Shown here in pieces: positions 22,188 through 32,485 of a stretch of DNA of 64,000 bases. The translations under genes and the position numbers were made by a program. Every line of letters starts with the position of its first letter. Position 1 is the stretch's first letter. The stretch is from Budorcas taxicolor. Taxonomy: Eukaryota > Chordata > Mammalia > Artiodactyla > Bovidae. The stretch spans positions 6,546,272 to 6,610,271 of the forward strand of contig NC_068910.1 in assembly GCF_023091745.1 (NCBI RefSeq), given 5' to 3'. The notes beneath the pieces were generated by a model. The model made no database searches and was not told where the DNA came from. It worked only from the letters and a program-made list of their open reading frames with translations.

Positions 22188-23774
22188 ATATAGTACTTAA
22201 AATATGTAAATAATTTCAACTTCCTTTCCCCACATTGATAGCTTGGGAGAACCCCTAGAAGAATGTTGAGGCGGAGCACAGTCCAGTCATCACAGACAAA
22301 ATGCCGGCATCTGAGGTGAACCCTGAGGCTGAGGTGAGCACCCGGGCGCATCGTACAACCAGCAGAGCAGCGGTCTCTGACTGTCTCACACAAATCTGTG
22401 TGGCAGTTGGGGAGACTGGGGGGAGGACCCAGCAGTTCTGCCAGTTACACATTCCAGACAACAGGCACCAGCTCCTCATTTGAATCTGAAGAACGAGGAA
22501 CTCACACACGCACCCAGGGTAAGCGAACACATCATCTGATGTCTACTCATACTTTTGGCAAGAAACAATGGTAGCGAGAATGGGGTCACCGACCCAGACT
22601 CTGGTACCTGAGTGGTTCTTGGAAAGCCACTAAGTTGAGGTTTTAACAGGATTATTTTAACTTAATCAGTCCTTCATTCTTAGAAGTGGGGGAACTTGTG
22701 AGAATACCGAACTCAAACAAACACACCCCACGGCGATGTCAACTTTCCTTTACATTTCCATCTGTGCAGGGACACCAACTTCATTTTCATTCAGAGGAGT
22801 ATTAAGACAGTTCAGGGATTTATAAAATAAATCCACTATGCCAGGGTCTCTGGTTTTCTCCGTCTTTTCAGGACAGACTCTAGAAACTTCTGGGCAAAGC
22901 AAACGTACTCTGCCTGCTTCAACCAAAAAGGCACAACCATTAGTTCAGCCCAGTGATGTGGCCTCACGGGTCTTGTTCCTAAGAACACAGAAGGGATTTA
23001 AGAAAGCGAAAGGGGCAAGTTCCCGGGCTTCCTTGTATCTAGACAATGAACGGTGAGACACTGCTCCAACAGTTAATAACTTCCTGGAAAGAACAGGCTC
23101 CACTGGAGACCAAAATGGCAGCCTCCCCAGGCCACAAGTAGGAATCAGATACGTAACAGAAGCCAGTTCAGGACAGTCTGTCACTGTGATCGGTAATGTA
23201 CTGATGCCTTGATTTACATCATATTCTTACTGGAGTTCTCCACTGTTATCACACACAGCCAGACACATCTCAGACAATTCCCCGAGTTTCAAGACGGCTC
23301 CCCAGTCTGGTGGGCACACTTTTTTTCTCATACACACATTTACACCTCTTCATTTGCTAAGTTACTCTTTATTCTTAAGCAGACTTTTTCCAACGGAAAT
23401 CTTGAAAACTCAGTCCTAACTTCCAATAAATACAATAAATACACCCACAGTATGTTCAATATCCCATGTACTGTGCAGCAGTATGTCGCCTGACACCGCT
23501 GAGGAAAAGAACCAGGAAGCTTTCCCGTCTCGGATTTGTCATGATGGCAGTTGCCGGAACGCCCAAGTTCAACTCATCCGCTCCGTTTCATTCTTTTTAA
23601 TTTCCTCTAATTTGTCTGCCTGCCAAACACAAACGTCCCCTTAGATGCAGCAAAGGGTAACAACCAAAGAACCACCAAAGTTCTTTCCAAAGGGGGAAAA
23701 AAAAACACACCACACAAAACCTGTCGTAGTCTCAGGGAAGGCTTCAAATCAAGTCCTTCCGTGAGGAGACCAGG
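22188..23774. other. Repeat-poor intronic sequence next to the CpG island
   Basis: About 1.6 kb with no SINE or LINE recognised, the longest such stretch in the presumed intron. Promoter-proximal intron is a common place for regulatory DNA, but no site can be named from sequence. Confidence 0.45.
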
Positions 23775-24507
23775 TGATTCGCGCCTTTAATCCTTCCAGG
23801 GCCGCAGGGCACCTCCCCGCGCGCCCCCGCCCCGCCCCCACCGGAACTCCGGATTCCCGCACAGCTCGGGACCCTGCCCTCCGCCGACCCCCTTCCGCCG
23901 TCAGGGTCCACGGCCCGCAGGCGCGAGGGCCCGGGGCTGCCCTGCCTCGGCGGCGCAGGGGCGCTTTCCCTGTGCAATTCGTGTTCCCGAACTTCGGGAC
24001 GGCGAGAAAAGAGCGGGCGGACTGGGGAAAGGTGAGGCGAAAGCGAGGCTGTGGTGACGCTAAACCAGTGTTTCCTCGCCCCCGTCTCTGGCCGGGCGCT
24101 GAGGTGAGAGGGTGCACCCGAGAGGGAAGTTTCCCTCCTCACGGCCCGCCCGGCGTCACCAACCATCCAGGCAGAGCGCCCGAGCGCGCGGCGCGCCGCC
24201 TCAGCGAGGTCCCCGGGCCCGGCTTCCGCGCGCCCTTCCCTCCTTCCCTCTCGGCGCCCGAATCGGGCGCCCGACCGCGGGGCTCCCCGCGTGCCAAGCA
24301 AGGCCTGCGTCCTGGGCGAGGTGGCGCGGAATCCAGAGGGCACGGCCACCGCGCCCACCCGCCTGCGGCGCCGGGCCGTCCCGGGGACCCCCCGGACCGC
24401 GCCGCCCGCGCCCCGCCCTGCACCCTCGGCAACCCGCGCCCCTCTCCACCAGGCGCCGGCTGGCGGGCGGTCGCGACCCTCAGCGCGCAGCGCCCCTTCA
24501 GCGCCGC

Positions 24508-24513
24508 ACTCAC
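24508..24513 (-). other. CDCP1: Splice donor of CDCP1 exon 1
   Basis: On the minus strand the coding exon ends ...GTGG followed by GTGAGT, a strong 5' splice-site match. It leaves one base of the next codon, so intron 1 is phase 1. A G as first base allows the Glu codon expected at the start of exon 2. Confidence 0.8.
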
Positions 24514-24595
24514 CCACTCCGCGGGGCAGGCGCGCGGCGCCCAGCAGTAAGATCCCCAGCAGTGCGACCGTGACCCCGCGGCTGAGGCTGGCCAT
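24514..24595 (-). CDS. CDCP1: CDCP1 first coding exon (signal peptide), partial gene
   Basis: CDCP1 is a single-pass cell-surface glycoprotein with extracellular CUB-like domains and a tyrosine-phosphorylated tail that signals through Src-family kinases. Only its first coding exon lies here. It reads 27 codons plus one base: a short N-terminus (MASLSRG), a hydrophobic core (VALLGILLLGAA) and RLPRG before the junction, which is a signal peptide. The segment LLLGAARLPRG is the same as in the human leader as I remember it. The ATG at 24593-24595 has G at -3 and G at +4, a good Kozak context, and lies inside a CpG island. The exon stops at a consensus donor, GTGAGT, giving phase 1, which fits the human Glu-Ala-Phe continuation. 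The frame stays open 255 codons beyond the donor, but that extension is GC-rich intron. The rest of the gene must lie below this window. Identification rests on one short exon, so an alignment would make it certain. Confidence 0.87.
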
Positions 24596-24935
24596 GGCTC
24601 CGGGGCGCCTGGGCCTCGGCGGGGAAAGCGACTGTGGCCCGTGGTGCAGAGTGGCGGCCGCGGGCCCCCGAGCCTGGCAGCCGAGGCGCTGCGCTCCACC
24701 CCGGCTCGCTCACCTGCGCGCGGGGCGGACTCGCCCTGGCTCCGCCCAGCGCCGCGGGAGCACGAGCTGGCCGGCCCAGTCCCCTCCTCCCTGCCCGCCT
24801 CCCCTTCCTGCCTCCCTTCCTGCCTCCACTCCCGCCTCTCGCCTGGAGCACTGTGGCCGGGAGCCACCTTCCTGGGGTCTAGCCGCCGTCCCTCTCACGG
24901 CTTTCTCTACAGGGGCCAGAGTCGCGCTTGGGGAA
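24596..24935 (-). promoter_or_regulatory. CDCP1: CDCP1 5' UTR and core promoter region
   Basis: This is the GC-rich sequence immediately upstream of the CDCP1 start codon. GC boxes of Sp1 type are visible at about 24722-24729 (GGGGCGGA on plus) and 24740-24747 (CTCCGCCC). A nearly pure pyrimidine tract on plus lies at about 24781-24840. I see no convincing TATA box at a sensible distance, which fits a dispersed CpG-island promoter. The transcription start cannot be placed from sequence alone. Confidence 0.65.
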
Positions 24936-25084
24936 GACACTTGCCTTCCTTTCACTGTCTGGGAGACACTGAAAGGAGGCCACTGTGCAGCCCTTTTCCC
25001 CGGGAAATCAAGTCTGTGGAACACCCAAGCCGTGGTTCCGCCTCTGCTTCCAGATTTGGGCTGCAGGCTTTGGACTTTTAAGGC

Positions 25085-25265
25085 CGATGCTACTGGTACT
25101 CTTTTCAGAATGATGAGCCCGCAGCCAACTCCAGGCACTTCACGGACAGTGTTTCTAATGCTCACAGTAACCCTTCGCAGAACAGATGAAACAGACACCC
25201 AGTTACGCAACCTTCCGAAGGTCCCCAGGCCAGTTAGTAACTTGCGGAGGCAGGATTTGATACCC
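25085..25265 (-). repeat. MIR SINE
   Basis: Reverse-oriented: ctccaggcacttcacggaca, gcagaacagatgaaacagac, caggccagttagtaacttgc, ggaggcaggatttgatac. Confidence 0.7.
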
Positions 25266-26274
25266 CTGGAAGGGGTTTGCACAACCGGAGTTGCTTTGTT
25301 TCATTTCTGAAGAGTGAATGAAATGAGTGAATACAGGAGGCTGGAGAGAGCCATGAGGAGAAACCTGAACAGGTCCACGGGGGGCCCCTTCCTTGAATTC
25401 TGAATAGCATGTATGGCACTGGCCTGAGGCATTTACTACAATCATCGGGCTGTAAATGAATGACCCTGGGCCTCCTTCTCTCTCCTCCCAGCTGCCTTTC
25501 TCTGGTTTCTGAGGTCCTGTGGATTCTCCTTCCAGCTCTGCAGGCCACGCACCAAGTTCAGGGTCTCAGTGTCACAAGGAGAGACAGTGGATGGTTCAGG
25601 GACTCTCAGCTAGCATACCAGGGTTCTATCAGAATGACTCCAAAGGCCCCTGTGGGTCTGCCTGTGCCAGTGGGCAGCTAGCAACTTGTCCAGGGTCACC
25701 CAGAATAACCTGGAAGCAGAGTACATGCAAGAGCATTGGTCTGTGTCCAGTTCCCACTTTTTTTTAATTCTTGGGGAACTGAGCTTCTCCAGGCTGATCC
25801 TACTCTTATCAGGAACAGGGGTAAGAAACCATCTCTTAGGAGAGTGATCCCCTTCCTTCTGTGTGTCTTCAGTGATGAGAATAAAGCAGCCTCTGTCTAC
25901 AGGGAGCCTGCAGTTCATGAGGGATGCGGGGCTGTCCGAGCTGTGGACATGACTGCCCCGCCCCTCCTCCACCTATGGACTGTGAGCTGAGGGAACATCA
26001 GTTTACCTTCCAGTTACTTGGAAGATAGATGAGGAAGCTGAGGCCTAGAAGGAAGGAAGAGGATGAGAAAAGTAGGGAGGCTTTTGGTTTTCCCCAAGAA
26101 ATTGAAGGCAGACTCATCAAGAGAAAAAAATTACCAGAAAACCTAAACATCTTTCAAATATGTTTATGCTGACAGGAGAGTAAAGCAGATTTTGTCTGTT
26201 TTCCTAATTGTAAGCAGGCGTATATACCCCAGCATCTTTTCCTAGCATCCCTAACTCCATTGTTTCCTATATAC

Positions 26275-26302
26275 GATGATGGTGATGATGATGATAATAA
26301 TA
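26275..26302. repeat. (GAT)n/(AAT)n simple repeat
   Basis: Short trinucleotide run of gatgatggtgatgatgatg type passing into aataataat. Confidence 0.85.
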
Positions 26303-26474
26303 ATGGAGCGGCAATGAGTTGAATTGAAAATACTAGAAATATTTTGTGGTAAGTTTAAGCCTAAGGTACAAGTTATCTTTTTACTATCTCATTTCTCCAA
26401 AGTTTGCTTAACGACTCTCTGGACGAGTGAAACTGGCTGCGGTTTGCCTTCGTTTTGCTGCTCATCGACTTTTT

Positions 26475-26682
26475 TTCTTCGAGGCAAGAGGGGCCTACTC
26501 TCCAGTTGTGGCACGTGGGCTCAGTAGTTGTAACTCACGGGCTCTAGGGTGTGGGCTGAGTAGTTGTGGCACACCAACTTAGTTGCTCTGAGGCATGTGG
26601 GGTCCTCCCGGATCAGGGACTGAATACATGGTGCCTACATTGACAGGCAGATTTTTAACCGCTTGACCACCAGGGAAGTCCT
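26475..26682 (-). mobile_element. CHR-type SINE, long form, truncated
   Basis: Repeated tagttgt units, gaggcatgtggggtcctccc and the head cttgaccaccagggaagtcc on minus. The A-tail end is missing. Confidence 0.88.
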
Positions 26683-27046
26683 AAATGAACTTTCCATAAA
26701 TGACACAAGAGTCACTAAGTCTCAGATGTGAAGGATTGGTAGTAGTTCCAGTTAATGGCAACAGTGAGAAAGAGTCAAGGAAATGAGGAGGCATTTCTAC
26801 ATCCTTTGCAAGATGACCCACCTCTGCAGTTGAAATCAAGATGTCTTGAGGTAATGGCTTGGTTCATGGAAGAATGTAAGCAAAGCTTTGCCAAATTTTG
26901 GAAATGTCTTCTCTTTACAAACTTGCCTGAATGGAAGGAGTCAATTTTTAAAAGTTATTTCTGAACTGAAAGAAATCCAGGCAGCTGCAGTCTGTTGCCA
27001 GAGAAAAATGACATTGAAAGATGAGTTTTAAAACTGTTATATTTAA
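26683..27046. other. Unique flank sequence
   Basis: Holds a 69-codon plus frame (26755-26964) with no recognised family or supporting signals. Confidence 0.4.
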
Positions 27047-27060
27047 TTTTGACCCCTCTG

Positions 27061-27613
27061 TTCAGTTCAGTTCAGTTCAGTTGCTCAGTCATGTCTAATT
27101 CTTTGCGACCCCATGGACTGCAGCATACCAGGCTTCCTTGACTATCACCAACTCCTGGAGCTTGGTCAAACTGATGTCCATTGAGTCGGTGATGCCATCC
27201 AACCTTCTCATCCTCTGTCGTCCCCTTCTCCTCCCACCTTCAATATTTCCAAGCATCAGGGTCTTTTCCAGTGAGTCAGTTCCTTGCATCAGGTGGCCAA
27301 AGTATTGGAGCTTCAGCCTCAGCATCAGTCTTTCCAAAGAATATTCAGGACTGATTTCCTTTAGGATGGACTGGTTGGACCTCCTTGCAGTCCAAAGGAC
27401 TCTCAAGAATCTTCTCCAGCACAGTTCAAAAGCATCAATTCTTTGGCACTCAGTTTTCTTTGTGGTCCAACTCTCACATCCATACATGACCACTGGAAAA
27501 ACCATAGCTTTGACTAGACGGACCTTTGTTCACAAAGTAATGTCTCTGCTTTTTAATATGCTGTCTAGGTTGGTCATAAGTTTTCTATCAAGGAGCAAGC
27601 ATCTTTTAAGCAT
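27061..27613 (-). mobile_element. BovB LINE, 5'-truncated, with TSD
   Basis: The (gttca)n tail end is at 27061. The minus strand encodes MVFPVVMYGCESWTTKKTEC, then ARRSNQSILKEI, KLQYFGHLMQGTDS and RRLDGITDSMDISLTKLQEL, the BovB ORF2 C-terminus. A perfect 14-bp duplication, TTTTGACCCCTCTG, flanks it at 27047-27060 and 27614-27627. It is a dead-on-arrival copy with no reverse transcriptase core. Confidence 0.95.
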
Positions 27614-28024
27614 TTTTGACCCCTCTGGAAACCCTGCAAAAGCTACAAAGCAGGGACTTTTTTTTTTCCTCCGTTTGGTAAAAGATGTAAGTCTACAAAG
27701 ATGAGGGGAGCAGACAGAAGACAACAGCCTCTTAGAAACTGGAAAGCAGATGGGTAAGTGGAAACTCTAAGCCACTAGAGGGGAAAGTTGGGAAATAGCA
27801 TGATTTATACCATAGAGTTCTCAAAAAGAAACAAACAAACAACCACCACTAAGGAACTGGCAGCACAGGTATTGTGTAATGGGAGAGTGAGAAGGGGCTA
27901 AAACAGTGAAATCTGGGAGAAAGCTGAAAAACTATAGTTCGATCTCTGGAAACTGTCCTCCATTTCTCCTGGCTGGGCGACTGCCCCTAAGCAGAAGTCT
28001 GAAGCATTGTTTTCTGAAGAGGTT

Positions 28025-28290
28025 GCTGCTGCTGCTGCTGCTAAGTCGCTTCAGTCGTGTCCGACTCTGTGCGAGCCCAGAGACGGCAGCCCACCAGGCT
28101 CCCCCGTCCCTGGGATTCTCCAGGCAAGAACACTGGAGTGGGTTGCCGTTTCCTTCTCCAATGCGTGAAAGTGAAATCCCTCAGTCATGTCCGACTCTTC
28201 GCGACCTCATGGACCGCAGCCTACCAGGCTCCTCCGTCCATGGGATTTTGCAGGCAAGAGTACTGGAGTGGGGTGCCATTGCCTTCTCCG
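28025..28290 (-). mobile_element. Bov-A2 SINE (dimer) with perfect TSD
   Basis: A (gct)n start (reverse of the CAG-rich tail) is followed by two Bov-A units in one orientation, joined near aatgcgtgaaagtgaaatcc. A perfect 12-bp duplication, TCTGAAGAGGTT, occurs at 28013-28024 and 28291-28302. Confidence 0.96.
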
Positions 28291-28302
28291 TCTGAAGAGG
28301 TT

Positions 28303-28689
28303 ACAACTGAGGAAACTGGACTGAGGAGTGCTAGGCATAGCTGTAGGCTTAGGAAACATTCTGGAAAATAGGTAGATAAAAGGAACAAATGTATTCCTTA
28401 TGCTTAGCTCCCTAGGTGCCTGGCCCCAGTTTGCCCTGACTCCAGTAGTCTCAATTCATACTAGAGATGGAAGGAGTCTTCTTCTGGTGAATCTGACAAG
28501 CTCGAGGAGAAAGACCTAAAGATACAGACATTTATCCCCGTCTAGAGGCTAACCAGATTCTTCCCGTGACATTCACAGTTGATAAGCCCCACCAGTTAAA
28601 CTTTTTGATCTCTCACTTTTAAATATGACCAGACAGTAGAAGTTCATGACATCTGAGGAAAGCAGCTAACATGAGAGAATCAAAATCAA
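28303..28689. other. Unique flank sequence
   Basis: No feature recognised. Confidence 0.4.
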
Positions 28690-29369
28690 CCAACTAACCT
28701 AACAGAAAATGGCACTTGGAGAAAAGAGAGAGAATAAAACAATTGCTAACTTCTTTAGAAAAATACCAAACAACAGTGTATTTATGCTGTAGGGATAAGG
28801 AGTAATAAAAAAATGAGTATTCAGGGACCTACAAGAGTTCTTAGAAAAAATTTTAAATGATAGTAAATATTAAAAAATAAATATAAAAATTGAAAGATTT
28901 CCCAGAAAGTAAAGCGAAAAGATAGATAAAAAATAGGAGAGGAAAGGTAAGAAAATTAGAGGTCTAGTTCAGGGAATCTAACGTGGATGGTGGGTTTTGC
29001 AGATAGAGATAGCAGATTAAGCAGAGATATCATCATCAGTAATATAATTCAAGAAATTCCCCACGTCTGGAATGACATGAGTTTCTAGATTTAAAAACTC
29101 ATGGTGAAAAAAAAAAAAAAAAAAACTCATGGTGTGTCCAGCACAATGGATAAAACAAGCTCACATCAAGGCACATCACAGCAAAATTTCAGGAGCCTAT
29201 AAACAAAGAGAACATTTTATAATTTCCAGAGTCTTATACAAAGAAACAAAAATCAAACTAGCTTTAGATTTTCCAGCAGCAGCACTGGAAGACAATGAAG
29301 CAATACCTTCAAAATTGTGAGGGTATAATAATTTCCAACTAAGAATTCTATTAAAGAGAAATACTGCAT
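28690..29369 (+). repeat. HAL1/L1-like A-rich 3' region, left part
   Basis: Sense-strand A-rich sequence with tatacaaagaaacaaaaatc, ttttccagcagcagcactgg and gacaatgaagcaataccttc, typical of HAL1-type 3' regions. An A run of about 19 lies at 29107-29125. A BovB interrupts it. Confidence 0.55.
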
Positions 29370-30167
29370 ACCGGGAGAAATATCAATAACCTCAGATATG
29401 CAGATGACAGCACCCTTATGGCAGAAAGTGAAGAGAAACTAAAAAGCCTCTTGATGAAAGTGAAAGAGGAGAGTAAAAAAGTAGGCCTAAAGCTCAACAT
29501 TCAGAAAATGAAGATCATGGCATCTGGTCCCATCACTTCATGGCAAATAGATGGGGAAACAGTGTCAGACTTTATTTTGGGGGGCTCCAAAATCACTGCA
29601 GATGGTGATTGCAGCCATGAAATTAAAAGACGCTTACTCCTTGGAAGGAAAGTTATGACCAACTTAGATGGCATATTCAAAAGCAGAGATATTACTTTGC
29701 CAACAAAGGTCCATCTAGTCAAGGCTATGGTTTTTCCAGTAGTTATGTATGGATGTAAGAGTTGGACTATGAAGAAAGCTGAGTGCTGAAGAATTGATGC
29801 TTTTGAACTGTGGTGTTGGAGAAGACTCTTGAGAGTCCCTTGGACTGCAAGGAGATCCAAACAGTCCATTCTGAAGGAGATCAGCCCTGGGACTTCTTTG
29901 GAAGGAATGATGCTAAAGCTGAAACTCCAATACTTTGGCCACCTCATGCGAAGAGCTGACTCATTGGGAAAGACTCTGATGCTGGGAGGCGTTCGGGGCA
30001 GGAGGAGAAGGGGATGACAGAGGATGAGATGGCTGGATGGCATCACTGATTCGATGGATGTGAGTTTGAGTAAACTCTGGGAGTTGGTGATGGACAGGGA
30101 GGCCTGGCGTGCTGAAATTCATGGGGTCGCAAAGAATTGGACACAACTGAGTGACTGAACTGAACTA
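29370..30167 (+). mobile_element. BovB LINE, 5'-truncated, keeps RT motif C
   Basis: Begins at the reverse transcriptase end: NNLRYADDSTLMAESEEKL is readable with the catalytic YADD intact. The connection and C-terminal region follow, with a stop at KKAEC and later breaks. It ends gactgaactgaact. The 10-mer AAGAATTCTA at 29341-29350 and 30168-30177 may be the target duplication, though about 19 unexplained bases separate it from the left edge. Confidence 0.93.
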
Positions 30168-30177
30168 AAGAATTCTA

Positions 30178-30480
30178 CATCCAAGCTATCAATTAAGTGA
30201 TAAAGTAGAAAAAGAGCACTTTTAGACATTCAACATCTAAAACAGAAAGAAAACCAATAAAACCTCCAAACAACAAACTCCCCCACACCTTTTCTCAGAC
30301 AAATACTGGAGGATATATTCCATTAAAACAGGAAATGCATGAGACAGAGAGGAGTGGATACAGGTTTGTGGGGCTGAACTTACTTACCTTAAGAAAAAGA
30401 ATACAGAATTACAAATAGAAAATCAAATGTGAAAAGTGAGTATTTATTTATAATAAGGAAAGAAAAGACAACAAATCACA
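30178..30480 (+). repeat. HAL1/L1-like 3' region, right part
   Basis: Continues the interrupted element: caagctatcaattaagtgat, agagcacttttagacattca, then tttctcagacaaatactgga. Confidence 0.5.
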
Positions 30481-30549
30481 AACTTGAGAAAGTTGAAAAA
30501 TGCCCTAAATGTCACTAAATCTAGGAAGCAGTGTGATATCTCTAATATG

Positions 30550-30665
30550 AGTTCACTGGTCCAGCATTCTTGCCTGAGGAAGTCCATGGACAGAGGAGCC
30601 TGGAGGACTATAGACCATAGGGTGGCCAAGAGTTAAACACAGCTAAGCAACTAACGCTTTGACTT
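30550..30665 (+). mobile_element. Bov-A SINE fragment
   Basis: ccagcattcttgcctgagga, ccatggacagaggagcctgg and cacagctaagcaactaacgc; a diverged body without the head. Confidence 0.85.
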
Positions 30666-32049
30666 TTCACAGCACCACGTCCTTCATTTGTTCATTTCTT
30701 CAGGTCATACTACGTCACTGATATATGTATCATTTCTTCTGGAACTGTCAAATTTCATCATGACAAGATGCATCAGATAAGGTAAGATACAACTTGATGT
30801 GTTGTGATGCATTAGACATATGAATTCACACACAGAAACGCTCAGTGCTTCTAGAAACATCGTGTTGTGCCATGCAGAGTACAGAAATTCTTACAAATTC
30901 TTTATGTGTGATTCTTACTAAAGAGCAGAGTAGTATGACACATTTATAATTTTATATGCTGCATTATTCGTTTATTTCTGACAAAAAAAATCCTTCACTT
31001 TTTATAAGACATGCGAACTGCATGTTATGCTTAATATTTTAGTTTTGATAGTTGAAAGAATTTTCCAGACTACCTTTTTTGATTCTTCCTCCTCCACTAT
31101 CTGCATGTTTCTGGGTGGGTACTGTAGGACAGATTCATCATATGATACCACTTCTGACCTTGCTCCTTTTGGTCACCTCATCTGATGAGTCAGCCCAGTG
31201 GGTCGGAGAAGTATTTCTAGAAGATGCTACTACAGCGTGAGTGCAAGCAATGACCCCAAAGTGACTATGAATTATGTCCCACTAAGATATCCCACTAACT
31301 CCCAATTAAATGTATCTCCAGTTAAGCTTCTCCTTAGCCGGATCCCAAATTGCTCATAGCCACTCAGTGCTGCATTGCATAAGGGGAGGTGAGATGGAGG
31401 GGAGGTGGAGGAAAAACTCTTTTGCAATTGAAATACATGCCTTTGCGACTATTACAAAAAACAGGAGTAAATGAGCACATTCCTTTAGAAGGATTGCAGT
31501 GTTATTTAAACTTTCTTATCTTCATGATTTATTTGCTTCTGGACACAAGAAGCACAAAATCCAGCTCAAGGGGGAGGTAAGGAATGCCCAGGCTGACATG
31601 CACTGTGCTTAGAGAGACCCGGAGTCCAGATTGAGTCAAGTTGTGAAATGTATGGCCAAGGATTATGGGAGCCCCTTCCAGGTGAACCGATGGACAGAAT
31701 AAAATCCAATGGAGTCGTTAGTTTTATTGATGAGATCCTCAACAGTGTTTGGCCAAGATGTGCATAATCCACACAGCACACCTGTGTTCTTCAGATGCAC
31801 TTGAGCCACACACGGCTGAGCAACCAGAGACAAGGAGCCTGGCCATGGAGTGACACACCAGCCTCAAGGAACATACTCTCTTTTCAAGCTTCTGTGATTT
31901 GCGGCTTCCAGTTACTTGTAGCGGAACCTCATCCTTAGGCCAGCACTGGAGATTTTTCTGGTGCCGTGGAATGTTAAGGGAAAGCAGATCCAGTGATTCG
32001 CTGCAAAAAGGAATTTGACCTAAATGAGCACGGTGGAATGGCTTACTGA
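30666..32049. other. Unique flank sequence
   Basis: AT-rich to 31050, then ordinary sequence. Short frames only; nothing recognised. Confidence 0.4.
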
Positions 32050-32275
32050 CTACCACTGTGATTCTGCAGTCAGATGTCCTAGGTTCAAATACAGGCTCTG
32101 CAACTTACCAGCTTGTGCAACTCTGTTCGTGCCTTGGTTTCCTCAGCCACAAACCAGGGCTATGAGAGGATGACCTTCAGAGGGTGTTGTAGAGATTCAT
32201 GAGATAATACGTGTAACAGATAATATGTGCATAGTGCTTGGCACGTAGTAAATGCACAATAAATGTGGCCAAGAT
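32050..32275 (+). repeat. MIR SINE, nearly full length
   Basis: gtgattctgcagtcagatgt, ttcaaatacaggctctgcaa, ttggtttcctcagccacaaa, attcatgagataatacgtgt and tgcttggcacgtagtaaatg follow MIR in order. Confidence 0.85.
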
Positions 32276-32384
32276 TGCCGTTGCTGTGGGGGCTGGTGTG
32301 AAATGAGAGGGTTTCAGCTTGGTTGGGGTGGAGGGGAGAGGTCTGGAGACCAACATCTTCATGATCTCATTCATGCATGAAAGC

Positions 32385-32485
32385 GTCAGTTCCCCAAGAC
32401 AGGAAGTTGCCTCTGCTTTACTCATCTGGATGTTCTCAGTGCTAAGAACGGTGCTTGGTACACAGTCACTGCTCAGCAGATAGTT
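32385..32485 (+). repeat. L2-like 3' end
   Basis: cagtgctaagaacggtgctt, ggtacacagtcactgctcag and gttgagcaatgaatgga resemble the L2 terminal sequence. Confidence 0.45.

Larger units (their letters stand above)
1..24507 (-). other. CDCP1: Presumed part of CDCP1 intron 1
   Basis: The region lies downstream of the CDCP1 donor in the direction of transcription. No splice acceptor followed by a CDCP1-like exon 2 reading frame was recognised, so the whole stretch is inferred to be intronic. A CUB-type exon could have been missed by eye. It is populated by SINEs, old L1 and MIR pieces and one RPL29 retrocopy, listed separately. Confidence 0.55.
23775..24935. other. CpG island over CDCP1 exon 1
   Basis: About 1.1 kb of strongly GC-rich sequence with dense CpG, sharply different from the AT-rich flanks. 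It covers the proximal promoter, exon 1 and about 0.7 kb of intron 1. No SINE or LINE is inserted in it, although repeats crowd both sides. The richest part is about 23810-24800. Long open frames on both strands here (for example plus 24291-25310) follow from few AT-rich stop codons in GC-rich DNA. Confidence 0.9.
24936..26474. other. 5' flank of CDCP1, few repeats
   Basis: Contains a MIR on minus (25085-25265), two further MIR-like fragments (about 25670-25740 and 25975-26065) and a (gat/aat) simple run at about 26275-26302. No exon recognised. Confidence 0.5.

Noticed and set aside
23744..24595. 283-codon minus frame starting at the CDCP1 ATG
   Set aside because: Only the first 27 codons are CDCP1. 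The remainder reads through a consensus donor into intron, and its composition is low-complexity.
24291..25310. 339-codon plus-strand frame across the CpG island
   Set aside because: It is antisense to CDCP1 exon 1, rich in Ala, Pro, Arg and Gly from GC composition, and has no recognised domain. GC-rich DNA lowers stop codon frequency on every strand.
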